This document shows positions 47,411 to 59,922 of a stretch of 64,000 bases of DNA, one piece after another (within the stretch, counting starts at the first letter, position 1; the number at the start of each line of letters is the position of its first letter). The stretch is from assembly GCF_964656455.1 (NCBI RefSeq), contig NC_135726.1, positions 940,001 to 1,004,000 of the forward strand, given 5' to 3'. The position numbers were made by a program, and so were the translations under genes. The DNA comes from Halichoerus grypus (Eukaryota; Chordata; Mammalia; Carnivora; Phocidae). The notes under the pieces are model-generated. The model saw only the letters and a list, made by a program, of their open reading frames with translations, was not told the DNA's origin and did not search any database.

Positions 47411-47799
47411 GGCTCCTCCCGAACTCAGGAGCCCACTCTGCAGTGAGGCAGGCCCATTCGACAGCATCCACTGCGCTCCCACTGGGTGCTGGGCACTGTG
47501 CAGGGGCCGGGGGACCATGGCAGTGCCCACTGGGGTAAGTGAAATTTAGTCAAGGGAAACCCCATTAAAAGGGAGCCGGCGGGGCGGCAGGGGGAGCTCT
47601 CCCGCCCTGCCACCGCCTGTCCATTGCAGACCCAGCAGGAAGAGGGACTGGGCCTTCCACGGACTTGACCTTGCCCGTGGATACCACTCTACTACTACAG
47701 CCTGAGGAAGGGAGCTGGTCTCATGACCTCCCCGCCCCCACACACAACGGCTCCCTCCACCGATGGGAAGCCACCACGCTTCCGGTCCCGGTTTACCCC

Positions 47800-47980
47800 A
47801 CTGGACTTCTAGTTCATAACAGCACTCCCGACCACCTACTCCTTCCCTCCTTAAAAAAGCACGCCTCTCCTTTGTTCCTCACACTCGCCTATGGTTTTGC
47901 TGCCGCTCATTTGTCCCACACTGCAATTCCTTTTTATTCCCTAATCCATCTTTTGCTGGTAAAATAAGGGTAAGGGTCTA
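47800..47980 (+). mobile_element. Possible LTR-like fragment
   Basis: CACGCCTCTCCTTTGTTCCTC, GTTTTGCTGCCGCTC, then CTAATCCATCTTTTGCTGG and AAAATAA resemble the R/U5 side of a retroviral LTR. No viral coding sequence is seen on either side. Low confidence, family not named. Confidence 0.25.
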
Positions 47981-48327
47981 ACATAACACACCTTAAACAG
48001 GTCTGTAAACAGGTGCTGTGAAGTCAGCTTCCCCTGGGCCAGCCTTACCCGGCGGAGGTGGACTGCGGAATGACGTTTCCACGGCGACCTGAGTTTTCCC
48101 AGAGCCAGCAAGGAGCAGCTCTGGAAAGGCAGGGTTCCTGCAGCCTGGCAGTGAGGGGGGGTGGTGCTGACAGGAGAGGGCAGGCAAGGTCATTTTGGCC
48201 TCACAGAGCACTTTGGTCTTAAGGGCCCTGGAAGCCTACACTCAGGAGTGGTGAGGCCAGGTTCCATCCGGGCGGAAGCCAGAGAGAGGCTGAGGCCGAC
48301 ACTTGGGCAGAAGCCTATGACTTTGGG

Positions 48328-48410
48328 GGGCGCCTGGCTGGCTCAGTCAGTGGAGCATGAGACTCATCATCTCAAGGTTGTGAGTTCGAGCCCCACATCA
48401 TCTGACTTCA
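48328..48410 (+). mobile_element. CAN-SINE, plus, truncated
   Basis: Head GGGCGCCTGGCTGGCTCAG and B box GGTTGTGAGTTCGAGCCCC are present; the body and A-tail are missing after CACATCATCTGA. Confidence 0.85.
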
Positions 48411-51113
48411 GTTTAGAAGGGGTGGGCTGAAGATCAGGTCAGATGCCGGCTCATTCATCAACCTGTGTGTGTGGCCTTGGGCACGCGGCTGCACGTACGG
48501 GTGACACGGCGTCGCCAGGGTCCGTGGCCCATGCCTGTAGCATGCTTGCGTGCCGGAGCGCTCAAGGAGCGAGAACTGAGCAGTCATGAGGAACAGCGGC
48601 AGAGCGCGATGTACCCAAGAACAGGACAGGGAAGGCCCGACCCCAGGCTTTGGGCGTGGATGGGAGGGACCGCATACCTGTGTGGCTGGGCAGGAATGGT
48701 CAGCAGACCACCAAGGGCTCGTAATACCGCAGAGGAGTTTGCACTTCCTCCTGGGGCTGGCGGGGAGAGAAGCAGCAGACAGATCTGTGTGAAGAGTAGA
48801 CCCGTCGGTTGCTGTGGAGGACAGGTGAGGGGCAGGGGGCTGTGGAAGCCCCACTGCTGAGAGAGGACAGACGTGGGCAAGGAGGAAGGGCTGAGTGCAG
48901 CCCAGCAGGGCCGCCAAGTGACCACATGGGGCCTTGAGTGGCTCTGGCCCGTGTGGTGAGGAGGTGGGGGCCTCAGGACAGGAGAGGGAAAGGGCAGGTC
49001 CCGGGGCCCATGGAGGCTTTTTGCCTGGATGGAGTGCTGTCCGCCAGGCAAGCCCTGACCACACAGCCCCACCCCGAAGTCTCTGGAAGGTGGGTGTGGG
49101 GCCAGGGGCATGGTCTCTGCTTTTGTCAGATCAAAGGCTATTGGGTATCACACATGTTCTTGGCCGGGGCCTCTCTCGACCCGGACTGACAGCAGGGCCC
49201 AAGGCAAAGCCTCGCACAGGACTTTGGGTGGTGGGCCCTGCAGGGAGCCTGTGAGAACGGGACAGCGGGTGGGCTGGAGGGCACCCGTGGAAGACCCATC
49301 TCTGCTCAAAGCTGGTGGCTCAGCCACACAGGACCATCCCTCAAAAAGCCAAGGAGATCACATCTGAGGACTGTGCAGGGGAGAAAGGAGAAGAGTGCAT
49401 CCACCGGCTCTCATGGGTCAGCTACACTCCTCTTCCGGACATGGTCAGGGATCACAGAGCTCTGGGCCCCATCGGGGTTGGGGGCCTGTGTGTTTCCGTG
49501 GTCTCTTGCAGGTGACGTGCCCACTTCAGGGGTGCAGAGTTACGTGAGGCAGAGGCCTGGGGAGCTCCGTCGCAGGGGGTCAGAGCTGCTGGAGCAGAGC
49601 ATGGTAACCACCCGGGCTGTCAGGCCTGCTGGGGTGGCCCAGAAAATGGGGGGAAGTTTGCCAGGTGGGGAGAGGGCCTTCCCCACAGAGGTATGGCAGA
49701 GAGCAAGGCTTTGGGGGGACCCACGCAGCCCTGCATGTTTTGCACAGGGTGAAGCGATGTGGCCGGTGGCCCCAGCACTGGGACAGGGTGCCCAGAAACC
49801 CTGCGGGGGACCCGGGATCCTGAGGAGGACAGTGACGTGGTCAGGCTCCCCGCGCCTGCCTCCTGGGCCTGAAGGCTCAGGACCTCCCGTCTCCTTCCTC
49901 GGCTCCCGGCTGCTTGCTCTTCGGGGCTGTGCTCTGCTCTCAAGGGCCGGGGCCCTGCTGCCCACCATCCGCTTGTTGCAAGTAAGGGGGTGCCTTCCCC
50001 CCTTCCCTGCACCTGAGTGAGCTGGTGGGTGACCTCCATCCGGGGGGCCACAGCGAGGGGCTCTTGGCAGTACCGGGCCAGTGACAGTAAAGAAAACCAG
50101 TAGTAACTGAAGGGCCGGCACGGGCCCAGCAGGAAGCTGGGAAGCGCCCAGGCCGGAGGGGGCGGGGGTTCCTCAGTCAAGCCTACTTCAGGAAGTTTCC
50201 TGCAAAGGGGGAAGGCTCGGGGTGTGCCCAGCACCCACTCCACCCTTGAGCTGCTCCAGCTGTCCCGACCCCAGAAGTGCAGGCAGGGAAAGGGCCAAGT
50301 GCAGGGGGCAGCCAAGTCTGCACACGGGCCGGGCACTCCTCCTGCTCCCACCAGGCTCCCGGGAGAGCACGGGCCACGTGTGAGGGTGCCTGAGTCAGCG
50401 GGGCTGGAGGCGCCCACGAGCGCCCAGGGAGGGCCAGACGGCCTGCTTTGCCGGGCCAGGTCCTCCCGCTGCTCTGCCCGCCCCCACGGGGCCCAGCTCA
50501 GCCCGGATTGGGAAGCGCATTGCTGAGCCTGCCCTGCCCAGACCCCCTGGGTTTGCCGCCCCTGGCTTCCTTCCTGGTGTCGCTGGGGGCAGTAAGGTGT
50601 CAGAGTTTCCCATCGTGAGAGAGTAAGGCGGAGCACGGAGAAGCCGGCCGGCCTGTGGGCTGTGGAGAAACAGGCGTCCTCTCCGCCTTCACACCTAGCT
50701 CGGTGAGACGGAGCACGTCCCTGGAAGGAATGAAGCCCCTGCCCAGAGAGGCCCTGAGTCCTCGCAGCAGCCCGGCCTCCCTGCTGTGAGGGCCTCCCCG
50801 GGACCCACCCAGGACGGGAGGTCAGCCGCGGAGTCGGGCGCTGCCCTTCTCTGGGCTCAGTTTGTTCATGTGTTACAAACCCTCTGGTCTTGGTGGCTTT
50901 CTTTAAAATTGCTGGTGCACTATTGATCCCTGGCCCAGATCCTAATTGCGAGATGGGGTGATGGCCTGTCCCTCTCATCCTAAATGTCTGTTCGCGGTGC
51001 ATCCCGGGCCCTGGCGGGGCCGCAGTGAGGACGGCCAGGTGTGGCTCCTCACTCACCGGATGAGAGATCTCTCCACGTTTGACCTGTTTGCTCCCCTTAC
51101 TTTCTCTTTCTTT

Positions 51114-51304
51114 TTTTAGATTTTATTTATTTATTTCAGTGAGAGAGAGAGAACAAGCAGTGGGGAGGGGCAAAGAGAGAGAAGCAGACCCCCCACTGAA
51201 CAGGAAGCCCGACATGGGACTCGATCCCAGGACCCCGGGGTCCTGAGATCCTGACCTGAGCCAAAGGCAGATGCTTCACCCACCGAGCCACCCAGGCGCC
51301 CCTC
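51114..51304 (-). mobile_element. CAN-SINE, minus, with 10-bp target duplication
   Basis: AGATTTTATTTATTTATTTC, GGGACTCGATCCCAGGACCC and GAGCCACCCAGGCGCC in order. CTCTTTCTTT flanks it at 51104-51113 and 51305-51314. Confidence 0.93.
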
Positions 51305-52449
51305 CTCTTTCTTTCACCTGCTTTGTGCAAGTTCTGATGCCAGACATTTTTCACAGCCCCTCCTCCCACCCTAAAAGCCGTCTGGATGGTGGAAGTGACC
51401 CCATTTCACTGGGGGAACTTGCTCCCCGAGGTCAGCCCGCCCTCTTCGACGCAGCCTTGGTCTCTGCCACTCTGTACCACCCCCTCTGCTTCACCCTGTC
51501 CCCACTGCTGCCGGGGATGGTTGTCCTTCCCGTGGGCAGGCAGAGCTGGAGAGGCACCAGAAGCTGTTGTGGGACAGGCCACGGAGGTCTGGGCAGGGCC
51601 ATCAGTCACTTGAGGCCTCTCGCCCGTGCTTGCCCGGGGGGCCTGTCAACTCCAGGGGACACTGGACACTGGTCAGGCTCATTGCTGCTCGGGTCTGGGC
51701 TGTCGGCCCCTTGCTCGATCTTAGTCCCTCCCATCATCCTGTCCACCTGCAGGTGGTTTTCTGCTGAGATGGGGGTAAGGAAACTGCTGACAAAGCTCTA
51801 AAAATCAGGTTCATGTGGAAAATGCCGATTACTCATCAGGTGACGTTTACCAGCCGCAGGTGTGGGTTTCAGGACCTACTTGATTCCTGGTAGAAGTTTG
51901 TGAAGGGCCCCTGGCCGCACGCACCTGTGGGCACATCTCTGCGTCGTGGGCTCTAACTCGGCCGGCCTGTGAGGCCAGCAGTGGGTTCCAGACCCGACCT
52001 GGTGTTGCTGCTGACTCTGGTCTGCTCACGTCCTGAGCAAGGACAAAGCTGAATGGCAGCAAGGACGTAGGGTCACCAGGCCAATTCTGGGTGGGTGGGT
52101 GGGTCGGAGGGCACAGTTCCACGAGGCTGGCTCTGTGCGGCAGGTGGACAGGGCCTGTAGGAGAATCTGGGCCTCTGTGGAGTGGGGTGTGCCCTGACTC
52201 TCCGCTGGATCGGGTCCTGTTCTTTGCTTCCAGGAAAGGGGAAACTGAGTGGGAATGTACTCGGGGAAATAAAATAACTCCCCAGAACATCGTCAAGTGG
52301 CCAGCCATCAGGAAAACAACATTCAGAAGAAAGAGCGAATGTGGTTGGCTCTGGGGAGCCTCCCGGGTGGGAGGAAGACTCGGGGTGGGCTGCTCAGAAA
52401 TCATCTTCACCGCGAGTTAAGTGAGCTGTTTCTGGGCTAAAAATCCACA

Positions 52450-52860
52450 ATAGAAGACGTAACACTTTCACCCTCATAAGCGTACAATTCAGCAGCACCA
52501 AGCACATTCACGAGGTTGCACAACCACCACCACAATTTCCCAAACTTTCTCCTCGTCCCAACAGAAACTCTGGCCCCGTTAAGTAATAACTCCCCATACC
52601 CTCCCTCCCTCCCAGGAACTGCTAGGCTAGTTTCCGTGCCTACGAGTCAGCCTGTCCCGGATGTTTTGCGCAAACACCATCACACAGTGTCTGACTTCTT
52701 CGCTTGGGATGGTGTGCTCCCGGGTCATCGGCACACACGGTGGGGGGCCGGCCCCTGGCTCCTGCTTATGGCTGGATAACCTTCCCTTGTGGGATGTGCT
52801 CCATTGTATCTGTCCATCAGTTCGCGGACACTTGGGTGGTTTCCTCCTGAAATTCATGTT
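52450..52860 (+). mobile_element. L1 3' fragment
   Basis: GCGTACAATTCAGCAGCACCA, GTTGCACAACCACCACCAC, TAACTCCCCATACCC, GCTGGATAACC, CATTGTATCTGTCC and GGACACTTGGGTGGTTTCC follow the order of the 3' part of old L1 copies. Confidence 0.8.
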
Positions 52861-53349
52861 TGAGTGTGGGCAGGAAACAACGCCTATATTATCTTTGGGG
52901 AAGAGCGCAGCCTGAGTGGTAAAGCCCCCTGTGATGGCCCTTCCTTTCTCCCTCGGGGAACAGACGTTCTTGCTCTTTCAAGACGAAATTACGGATTTCA
53001 TCAAGAACAATGAACTTAGTAGCACTCTGAGTTGTGGGGTGCTGGGACATCAGGAAGGCTGGACTCAGAGCCTGGCTGGTTCTGTAGCAGATGACCCCCC
53101 CCACCGTGGCCCCTGGTGTCCTCACCTGCGGGGTGACAGTGGGTGTGGCCGAGACGTTCCCCACTCCCCTGCCTGGCAAGGGGGCTGTTCAGGAAGTTCT
53201 TTTTCTGAGAATCTGTCCCTGCTGTGCTCAATTTAAATTTATTTTGTGAAAGATGATACTATATGCATATAGCAAAAAATCTAAACAGCGCAAAAGAGTA
53301 TTTCAGTGATCATTATGTTTCCTTCCCACCCCGATAATGTGGCCTCACC

Positions 53350-53465
53350 CCCATGCTCTCTGTCTCTGTCTCTCCACCCTCACCTTCTCTCTCTCCCCCT
53401 CTCCTTGTCTCTCTGTCTCTCCACCCCTACCCTCTCTCCCTCCCTCTCTCTCTCTGCCTCCTGTC
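53350..53465 (+). repeat. CT-rich microsatellite
   Basis: Repeated TCTCTGTCTCTCCACCC and CTCTCTCTCTC stretches, about two copies of a ~50-bp higher unit. Confidence 0.8.
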
Positions 53466-53539
53466 TTGTGTGTCCTCCAGGGATAGTGTAGGCCTGGGCT
53501 CTACACCACTGGGCTTTCTTGGCTGTAATATTGTATCTT

Positions 53540-53640
53540 AAAGATGGTTCCATGCTGATACACGCAGAGTTGCTACTCTGCCATGGGATACATTGTAATT
53601 TATTTAATGTCTCCTGGAGGTGGCCAGTAAGGTTCTGTCC
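53540..53640 (+). mobile_element. L1-like fragment
   Basis: TATCTTAAAGATGGTTCCATG followed by GGGATACATTGTAATTTATTTAATG resembles an old L1 3' end. Confidence 0.5.
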
Positions 53641-54639
53641 AATCTTGTGCTGCTCATAATTCTGGGACATGTGCATTGTTCCTTAGGGAGCACACCTGCT
53701 GGGCAAGTTCTGAGGCTTCCCCTTCTCTTTGTAGCCCCTGCGTGGGAGCCAGACGGGAAGGGAGGAGCACTGGGAGCCGGTCCCTGAAGCTGTGTGGGGG
53801 CTTTGGGGCTGCCTGCTCTGGGACTCCCCTCCCCTTACCCTCATTCTCCGTGTCCTCCTGCTCCCACACCTCAGAGCCTGCTCTTGGGAAAGGGTCTGAA
53901 GCCTTGTAGCCTAAGCCTTTGGAGGACTTAGTATAAAGGAGTGGTTTTTAAACTTTTTTTTTTTTTTTGCATTTAAACTCTTTATACAAACAAGGTTATC
54001 TTTTGCCCCCCATATGGGAGACAGCTCGTCCCACTGAAGCACTAGAGGGGGGAGGAGGGCCCACCCTGGTCTTCCTACCTATGCACAGATTTTAAAATCA
54101 CTGGTTTAAAGTATGCCTTAGACCCCTCTAATGTCAGAGTGGAGAACCCTCCCTCAGAGGTTATTGACCTCAGTCCTCTTATTTCACTCTTGCGGGCAGA
54201 GCCCAGAGAAGGGCAGTGGTGAGCCAGGACTCACAGAGGTTAGGGGTGCCTGCCCCTGCCCTTCTGCTTTAGGGGGGGTCTGTTTTCTGACACTGTGGAC
54301 ACTTCACTAGAAGGCGGTATGCTGGGGTGGGACTCCTCTGAGAAGGTGAGGGAGACTTGGGGGGTTGGGACTGTGGCCAGTGGGCCTACAGACTGTTCCT
54401 TCAAGGCCTGTGCAGGTGGACATCAGTGTGTTGAGCGTGGGGACCCCCTCACCTGCCCCCATGATCGCCCCAAGGGCAGGCCAGGCAGAGGAAAGGGTGA
54501 GGGGAGGCCTCAGTCTAGCTTATATTTATTCTGCCTGTTTCACGCTGCTGGTGCTCTGGGGGGAGGCTTCCTCTTTATCTGCCGTTCAAGCTTCAGTCCA
54601 CGGCCCAGTGAAGAATGCCTGTGGGGGGACCGAGGGGAC

Positions 54640-54800
54640 CGACAGTAGTCCTTACTTCTCAGTCTACTCTGAAATCTTCACAACTCTGCTGCTCGGGGCC
54701 ACAACCCCACCTCACAGATGCTCTGTGAGGCACCAAGAGGAGGGGTGCCTCCTGGGGCCACAAAGCCAGCAGCTGGGGGCGCCAATGTGGGCTAGCGGTT
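54640..54800 (-). mobile_element. MIR-like fragment
   Basis: CCCCACCTCACAGATGCTC, GAGGCACCAAGAGGAG and GGCCACAAAGCCAGCAGC read like reverse MIR. Confidence 0.5.
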
Positions 54801-55172
54801 TGGTCATCTGTTGATGTTGCTGCTGCTCAGAGACCTTGGCCACAACCCCTGCCAATGGATGGCCCTAGGTGGCCAGATGCTGGCTTCCCTTAAGGGTGGC
54901 ACCAGCTGTCTCCACTAGAGGCTGGGACTAACCAGCATTTGCAGGTGGGTCCTGGGACTCCCAGACAGCTGGACCTTATGTCTGCAGCCTTGTTGGGGCT
55001 CTGGCCTTGGGGAGAAACCCCAAGGCTACAAGTCTCAAAGGGTTCTAGAAAAAGGCCGGGGCCAGACACAACGCCAGTGGGCATTAAGGTGCGAACAAGC
55101 AAGCAGAAGAAGAGGCAGGAAGAAAACCGGTCTGCATTGAACACCGGACTTCTGAAAGTCCACATTTCTGGC

Positions 55173-55367
55173 CTTTTTTTTTTTTTTTTAAGATTTATTT
55201 ACTTACTTATTTGAGAGTGAGCAAGCGACCAGTGGGGAGGGGCAGAGGGAGAGGGAGAGAGGGTCTTAGGCAGACTCCGGGCTGAGCGCAGAGCCCCAGG
55301 TGGGGCTTGATCTCATGGCCTGAGCCGAAACCAAGGCTTAACCGACTCTGCCAGCCAGGTGCCTCCG
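55173..55367 (-). mobile_element. CAN-SINE, minus, older subtype
   Basis: AAGATTTATTTACTTACTTATTTGAG, GGCTGAGCGCAGAGCCCC and CTCTGCCAGCCAGGTGCC. CATTTCTGGC flanks it at 55163 and 55368, 1 kb before the PIEZO1 CpG island. Confidence 0.9.
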
Positions 55368-55739
55368 CATTTCTGGCTTTTCCAGTCTGAGGGTCTGGGC
55401 CTGGGTTGCCGCTGGCATCAGTAGGCGGGTGTGGAGCGGGTCAGTGCTGGCAGCGGGCTCTCTGGGCCCCAGCCACACCCACCAGCTTCACTGATGCCCT
55501 AGGGACCTAGGACCACACTCATGTGGGCTCTGCCCCTTACACTGGGGGACCCTCCCCTTTCTCCTTTCCAAGCTCACCTCGAGGGTGGCAGAGGCCAAAC
55601 TCAGGGTCCGGGTGACCGGCACCGCCTGGACTCAGTCCCTGGCTTTTCCACCACGGGGACAGGAGGCCCAGGCGGACCCCTCCTACATAAAAGTGACCAG
55701 CGCCAAGCTGCTGGTGGGGGGGCCCCGGTCCTGCGGCTC

Positions 55740-56770
55740 CGCGCCACCCCACGGTCCCCAGGGGGCGCTGCACGCTCACGTGTGCGGGAGCAAAGCGAAA
55801 GTCGCTCCGGCCACGCGGGGCGCAGTGGCGCGTGGGGTGCTGCCTGGGAAGCCCGGCGCTGGGCAGCCCGTCCTGCGCGCTCCGCCCGGGGCCGCCCCCA
55901 CGCGCACGGCGAGTAGCCGGTCCCAGGCTCTTCCCGGGGCGCGTGCCCACGGGGCTCCCGGGCGTGGGCGGCTGGCGGGGCGCGTGGGGGCGCGGAGCGG
56001 GGCGGGCGCGCCGGCCGTCGGGGCAGCACGGAGGCGGGCACGCCGCGGAGGGCGGGCGGGGGCCGAGCTTATAAAGGCCTGCGGGCGGAGGGGCGGGAGC
56101 GTCCGGCCCTGCTTGGCCTCCGCGAGCCGCCCAGAGCCGCGCGCTGCGCTCCGCCGCTGGGCAGGGCAGGCACCGGAGGGGCTCGGCGGGCCCCGGGCCG
56201 AGGCGGAGGAGAAGAAGAGGCGAGGGAGGAGGCGGCGGCCGCGGAGGCGCTCGGGTCGCCGCGGCCCAGCCGGGGGTCCTGGCCGCGGGGCGCGGCACGT
56301 GCGACGACCCGCCCTGCGCGCCATGTCCCCTTAGCGCCGCGGCGGCCGAGCGACCCCCGGCCCGGCCCGCGGCCCCCCGGGCATGGAGCGGCACGTGCTC
56401 GGCGCGGCGCTCTACTGGCTGCTGCCCTTCGCGCTCCTGGCCGGTGAGTGGGCGCGGGCAGGGGGTCTGGGCCGGACGAGGGCCGCGGCCCCCCACTCCC
56501 CGCCGGACGCCGGCCGAGGAGACTCCCCGGGACGCGCGGCCCGCGGCGCCCGCATTCCAGAAGCATGAGCGCAGCTGGGAGGCCGGGGCCCCGTCCGAGC
56601 GCGGGGCCGGGAGGGCGGCGGCGGGGTGGGGGTGAGGTGGCCCCCGGGCGCCCTCGGGTGCGGGCCGGCGAGCGCGGAGAGCGGCCGGGGCCTCCGCAGG
56701 GACGCGGGGGAGTCGGGGCGCCGGAGGGGCTGGTTTGCTCGCGGGGAAGGGCTGGAGCGCTGAGGAGGGG
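55740..56770 (+). promoter_or_regulatory. PIEZO1: PIEZO1 CpG island and promoter
   Basis: Very CpG-rich block around PIEZO1 exon 1. TATAAAG at 56070-56076 is 307 bp before the ATG and would place a start site near 56100. A short upstream reading frame ATG TCC CCT TAG lies at 56323-56334, 48 bp before the main ATG. Confidence 0.75.
56383..56443 (+). CDS. PIEZO1: PIEZO1 first coding exon (gene continues beyond the window)
   Basis: Plasma-membrane mechanically gated cation channel, a trimer of ~2,500-residue subunits. Only exon 1 is here: 20 codons plus one base, starting MERHVLGAALYW and ending FALLA at a GTGAGT donor (56444). It matches the human start (MEPHVLGAVLYWLL) closely, and its place and strand next to CDT1 fit conserved synteny. 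It encodes the beginning of the first transmembrane helix. The next exon was sought (CLLRFSGLS-type sequence) and not found before 64000, in line with a very long first intron. Confidence 0.92.
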
Positions 56771-59700
56771 GGCAGGAATCTCTTTCTCTCTTTCGTGTTT
56801 AAAAAAAAAAACAAACGCCAACTTTCATCATGACTTCCTGACCAATCTGGGAGAAGGCGGGCTTCCTGCCTGGAGCGCTTTAACGTGGAGCCTCCCGAGC
56901 AGAAGTAACGTGCATCCGTCCCTCGGTGCCCTGGGCTCGGCCCCCCCACCCCCGCGGCCTGCGGCAGGCCTGAGCTTTGGGAAAGATACTTTCGGCTCCT
57001 CCCTGGCTGAGTCCACAGGGTCTGCCCTGGGCTGGAGGAGGTACGGCCCCCAGAAGGCTCTGGCCTGGGTATTAGAGCTGAGGATCCCCCACCCTGGCAT
57101 CACTCTTCCCTGCTTGCGGTGGGCATCAGTGTCCCTCGGGCGCTTGGTGCTCTTGAGGCCCCCCCTCTGCAGCCCTCCTGCCTCTGGGTGCCCAGGGCAG
57201 AGTGCCCAAGAACGCCTTCCAGCCTTCCCGCTGTCCTCTGCCCTCGGCCCCTCCACGTGGGGCAGCCTCTACCAGCTGTGAGCTGGAAAGCAGTCTGATT
57301 ACATGCGTTCAGGGAAACACGGAACGGTTCGCAGTGTGGAAGTCTGTCAGGCCGTGGTGGGTGCGGTGTTTTGATTCTGAAAGCCCTTCCAGGGCCTCTT
57401 AACTCACTCCAGGTGGGCCTCTGCCAACTTCTGTCCTAGGTAGGAGCCGGCTTCCCTGGGGGCCGGGAGTGCGTGGGAGACAGAGTGGCCTGCACTTTGG
57501 CTCCCAAACAGACTCTGTTTTGATTTGTAACAGAGAAAGATGGTGAAGTGGGGAAATTTTCAGGACAGGAATCAATGGAAACCATTGAGGTCGGAGAGGA
57601 GAGTTTGAGTCAGCCCTGTGTGGACAGGGCCGCCGGGGATCAGCGCAGGGGAGAGTGCTGGGTCACCTGGACCGTTCTCCACGCTGGCTGGCTTTCCTCC
57701 TCTTGCCTCTAGACAGCCAGACGTACAGACAAGCAGACTAGACCTAGCTGGAGGTGGGAGGGGAGTGCACGGGTAAGCTGCTCAAACGGCAGGTTTCCCT
57801 CTGCCCTGCAGTGCACCTGGGCCTCCTTAGCCTGGCCTTGCCGGACCGGGACCCGCGAGGCCAGGGGAGGCCCTGTGGAGGTAGGGGCCCTTCCTGAAGG
57901 ACGCGCCCCCTGCAGGTGGTGGAGACTCCTGGTGCAGGGTGGCAAACTCTTCCTGTCACGGGCCAGACAGTAAATATTTTCACATCATGAACTCTTCTGG
58001 TATTTTTTCCAACCATGAAAACATGTAAAATCCATTGCTAGCTTGTGGGCTGTACCGAAACAGGGCGGGCCAGAATGGGCCGAAGGGCCCGAGTTGGTGG
58101 GCCTGATAAGTAGTCGGGGCTCCTGGGCTCTCTGGCTCCCGGCTGGTGCCCATGTGGGGGCCGGGGGTGCCCTCTTTTCTCTGGATGCTTGTGCTAATGC
58201 AGGGGCCCCACCTGGGCCCTACCGAAGTCAGCTGGGCAGCTTTTCAACCACAGATGACTAATTCACTATATCCTTTTCGCAGTTTTTCTATAAACCCAAA
58301 ACTGCCCTCCAAATAAAGTCTGTTTTTCAAACACTCCGACGCCCAGGCCGTGCCCCGCGCTGATTCTGTGTCTGGGTCCAGGGCTTGGCTTCGGTGCTTT
58401 TTCTTAAGCTCTGGGAGAGGGTGGTGTGGCACCGACTGAGAGCCCTGCGGTGATACCTGAGACTCTGAGGCTGGCTCTCCCAGCCTGGGCGTGGGCAGCT
58501 CCCCGGGGACCCTCCTGCTGTCCCGCTGATGGTCCGGCCCAGCCGCTCGGCAGGAGCCATCGGCTCTGCCCCTCTCCGGGCGCCTCCTCATTCCGTGATA
58601 GGCTTTGGCTAGAAATGGGTAGTTCCGCAGTGTTTTGGAAGCGAGTGTGTGGATACTGGAGGAGGCGTTTGGCTGTTAGTCATGTGTGCCCTGGGCCGGC
58701 TCAGGCAGCGGCCGTGGTGAAGGCTTGAGTCATCCTGGAGTTCCCCTCAATTACCCCACGCCACTCCCCGAACAGCCTGCCTGCCTCTGCACCGTGGCGG
58801 GGGCTCCCTGGCTCCCCAGCGGGGACAGGGCCTCACGTGGCTCCCCTGTTGTCCCCGAGCCCTGGGGGCTGAGGACCCCGAGCTGGAAGCTTCTGGGGAG
58901 ATGTCTGGGCAGGACATTTTGTGATTCCCATAGACTAGGCCACGCCTCCTGACTCCTGACCTAACGGGGGGCCCCCAGAAACTAACGCCCTGGTCTGAAA
59001 GGCAGGTGGGCAGAGCGTGGTAACCGTCACCGACTACGGGAAGCCCGTGTGGTGTGGCAACGTGGCTTCTCCCTGCCGGCCTCCCACCGCACCCTGGGGC
59101 GTCACCTGTACCGCGGTCCCTGAGCAGTGCTGCTCTTCAGAATGGGGACACTTCCTTTTCATCATTACTCTCTCCACACCCTTGTGATCGGGCAGGAAGG
59201 CAGCGGGAGGACCGATTTGCAGTGAGCCAGCATGGAGCCTGGGACTGTCGCGTTCACAGGCCAGGCTTTGCAGGTGCCACTAGGAAGGAGAGCACCCAGA
59301 ACTGCGTGGCCGCGGAGCTGGGGGTGGGCGCCGGGACGTGGAGTGAGTCAGCAGGTCAGCAGGCCGGAGGGGGCTGGTGGACGGGACCCCAGGTGTGTGC
59401 GTGCGCGTGAGTGCGTGGGGGGGCAGGGGCGGGGGCGGCCCAGGAGCTGACGGCGGATCGCCCGTGGTCACCCCACCGGCAGCAGGACGTGGAGAGCCCC
59501 ACGCTGGCCAGGAAGGGTCCTGCAGAGGAAGTGTCTTCTCTGGGGGTGGGAGGAGTCCCCGGGCTCAGATCTCGGCCCGAGGGCTGCTTCCTGGGCGGTG
59601 TCTCCTGTTCTGACAGAGCACTAAATTTGCTCTTGTTGCTGGAAGATGAAGAGAAAGAAGGGGAGGCCTTCCTGACGCCACCTTGTTGGGCCCCAGCGGC

Positions 59701-59922
59701 TCTGAGCGCCGCCACAGGGGACCACCTTCTGTGGGGGGTCCTGAGATGGGGCCAGCCCACGAGAGGGTGGTGGATGCCCCTAGGTCTGCCACCACCTGCC
59801 ACGGGAAGCCATTCTTGACCACTCTGGTCCTCAGAAATCCCCTTTGCCTTAGAATTCTAGAAAATGCTGGTCTTTATTGTGTTACCTATTTTAGAAATAT
59901 GTAGACATTGTTTATGTAGATT

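Larger units (their letters stand above)
41753..56382. other. Intergenic region CDT1-PIEZO1
   Basis: 14.6 kb between divergent CDT1 and PIEZO1 starts. It holds the CDT1 promoter, SINEs at 43812, 44592, 48328, 51114 and 55173, L2/L1/MIR fragments, a CT-rich repeat at 53350-53465, a CpG island at 46370-46990 with a minisatellite after it, and the PIEZO1 promoter. No conserved protein-coding exon recognised. Confidence 0.7.

Noticed and set aside
46588..47446. Coding frames of 136-238 codons after the orphan CpG island
   Set aside because: Mainly the CTCACAGCCCTGCG minisatellite; no conserved protein features. Kept only as a possible non-coding transcript.
49620..51056. 478-codon minus-strand frame
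   Set aside because: No recognised domain, no promoter or splice context, and composition follows local GC; other strands are also open here.
55537..56949. 470-codon minus-strand Pro/Ala/Arg-rich frame
   Set aside because: Antisense to the PIEZO1 CpG island, where stop codons are rare by base composition.
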